A stretch of DNA of 5,701 bases, from positions 1 through 5,701 of the forward strand of contig JAQTYP010000250.1 in NCBI GenBank assembly GCA_028688235.1. The letters are read 5' to 3'. The translations under genes and the position numbers were made by a program. How positions within the stretch are numbered: the first letter of the stretch is position 1; each line of letters begins with the position of its first letter. The notes beneath the pieces were generated by a model. It made no database searches, was not told where the DNA came from, and saw nothing but the letters and a program-made list of their open reading frames with translations. This DNA is from Methylomonas sp. Lineage in GTDB: Bacteria; Pseudomonadota; Gammaproteobacteria; Methylococcales; Methylomonadaceae. This document shows positions 5,512-5,701 of the stretch, in pieces.

Positions 5512-5540
5512 CTGAAAATTGGTTTTTTCAAACATATAAA
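5512..5540 (+). promoter_or_regulatory. Candidate promoter of the PfkB kinase gene
   Basis: A weak -35 (CTGAAA, 5512-5517) and a -10 (TATAAA, 5535-5540) are 17 bp apart. Transcription would then start at about 5546-5548, on or next to the ATG. Other A+T-rich hexamers nearby, such as TATAAA at 5479-5484, could serve instead. Confidence 0.3.
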
Positions 5541-5547
5541 ACACCCA

Positions 5548-5701
5548 ATGTCCAGTTTAGCTCTTGATTTCGACGTGCTTTGCGTCGGCCACGCCAGTTA
5601 CGATTTGGTGTTTTCGGTAGCTCATCACCCCGCCGAAGATGAGAAAATGTTTGCCGACAAGCTATTGAGCTGCGGCGGCGGGCCTGCTGCGAATGCTGCC
5701 G
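5548..5701 (+). CDS. PfkB-family carbohydrate kinase, N-terminal part (runs off right edge)
   Basis: The first 51 residues match the N-terminus of ribokinase/PfkB-type sugar kinases. Strand 1 is FDVLCVGHASYDLVFSV, where the usual G-x-x-x-x-D has GHASYD. The family signature CGGGPAANAA follows at residues 42-51 and forms part of the sugar-binding site. These kinases transfer phosphate from ATP to a sugar or nucleoside hydroxyl. The ATP site and catalytic DTxGAGD motif lie outside the window, so the substrate cannot be given. ATG at 5548 is the only plausible start: the frame has a stop at 5491 and no ATG, GTG or TTG between. The upstream bases CATATAAAACACCCA contain no Shine-Dalgarno sequence, which is unusual here and may mean a leaderless or SD-independent message. 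The gene is divergent from tRNA-Leu. Confidence 0.88.
   Translation, partial: MSSLALDFDVLCVGHASYDLVFSVAHHPAEDEKMFADKLLSCGGGPAANAA

Overview
The window looks like chromosomal DNA of a gammaproteobacterium with roughly 50% GC. The potassium-uptake pair, the class II tRNA-Leu with encoded CCA and the E. coli-like sigma70 promoter all fit this. The GTCAT-bounded palindromic repeats and the style of the exported RCC1-repeat protein remind me of methanotrophs (Methylococcales such as Methylomonas or Methylobacter). That finer placement is an impression from memory, not something the sequence proves.

Layout. (1) Positions 1-1832, minus strand: a trkH-trkA pair for a Trk-type K+ uptake system. The trkH stop overlaps the probable TTG start of trkA, and trkA runs off the left edge. 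(2) Positions 1833-2448: no intact gene, but a possible decayed ORF (1992-2189) and a GTCAT-led dispersed-type palindromic repeat (2273-2383). (3) Positions 2449-4020, plus strand: a stand-alone gene for a secreted protein with seven RCC1-type repeats (a complete beta-propeller) and a C-terminal domain I cannot name. It is followed by a good intrinsic terminator at 4193-4226. (4) Positions 4227-5170: about 940 bp without an intact gene. It holds a cluster of DnaA-box-like 9-mers, the C-terminal stub of a RelE/ParE-type toxin gene, and a 172-bp nested palindromic element. (5) Positions 5175-5445, minus strand: a tRNA-Leu(CAG) unit with a near-consensus promoter, a G+C-rich discriminator, a leader hairpin and two tandem terminators. 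(6) From 5548, plus strand: the start of a PfkB-family sugar kinase, divergent from the tRNA and possibly translated from a leaderless mRNA.

How the parts work together. TrkH (membrane pore) and TrkA (cytosolic nucleotide-binding regulator) should form one complex and are probably translationally coupled. The other units appear independent. I see no clear new multi-gene system. The parts most worth a second look are the RCC1 protein with its unassigned C-terminal domain, and the repeat-rich 4.2-5.2 kb region where a toxin gene has decayed beside a structured palindromic element.
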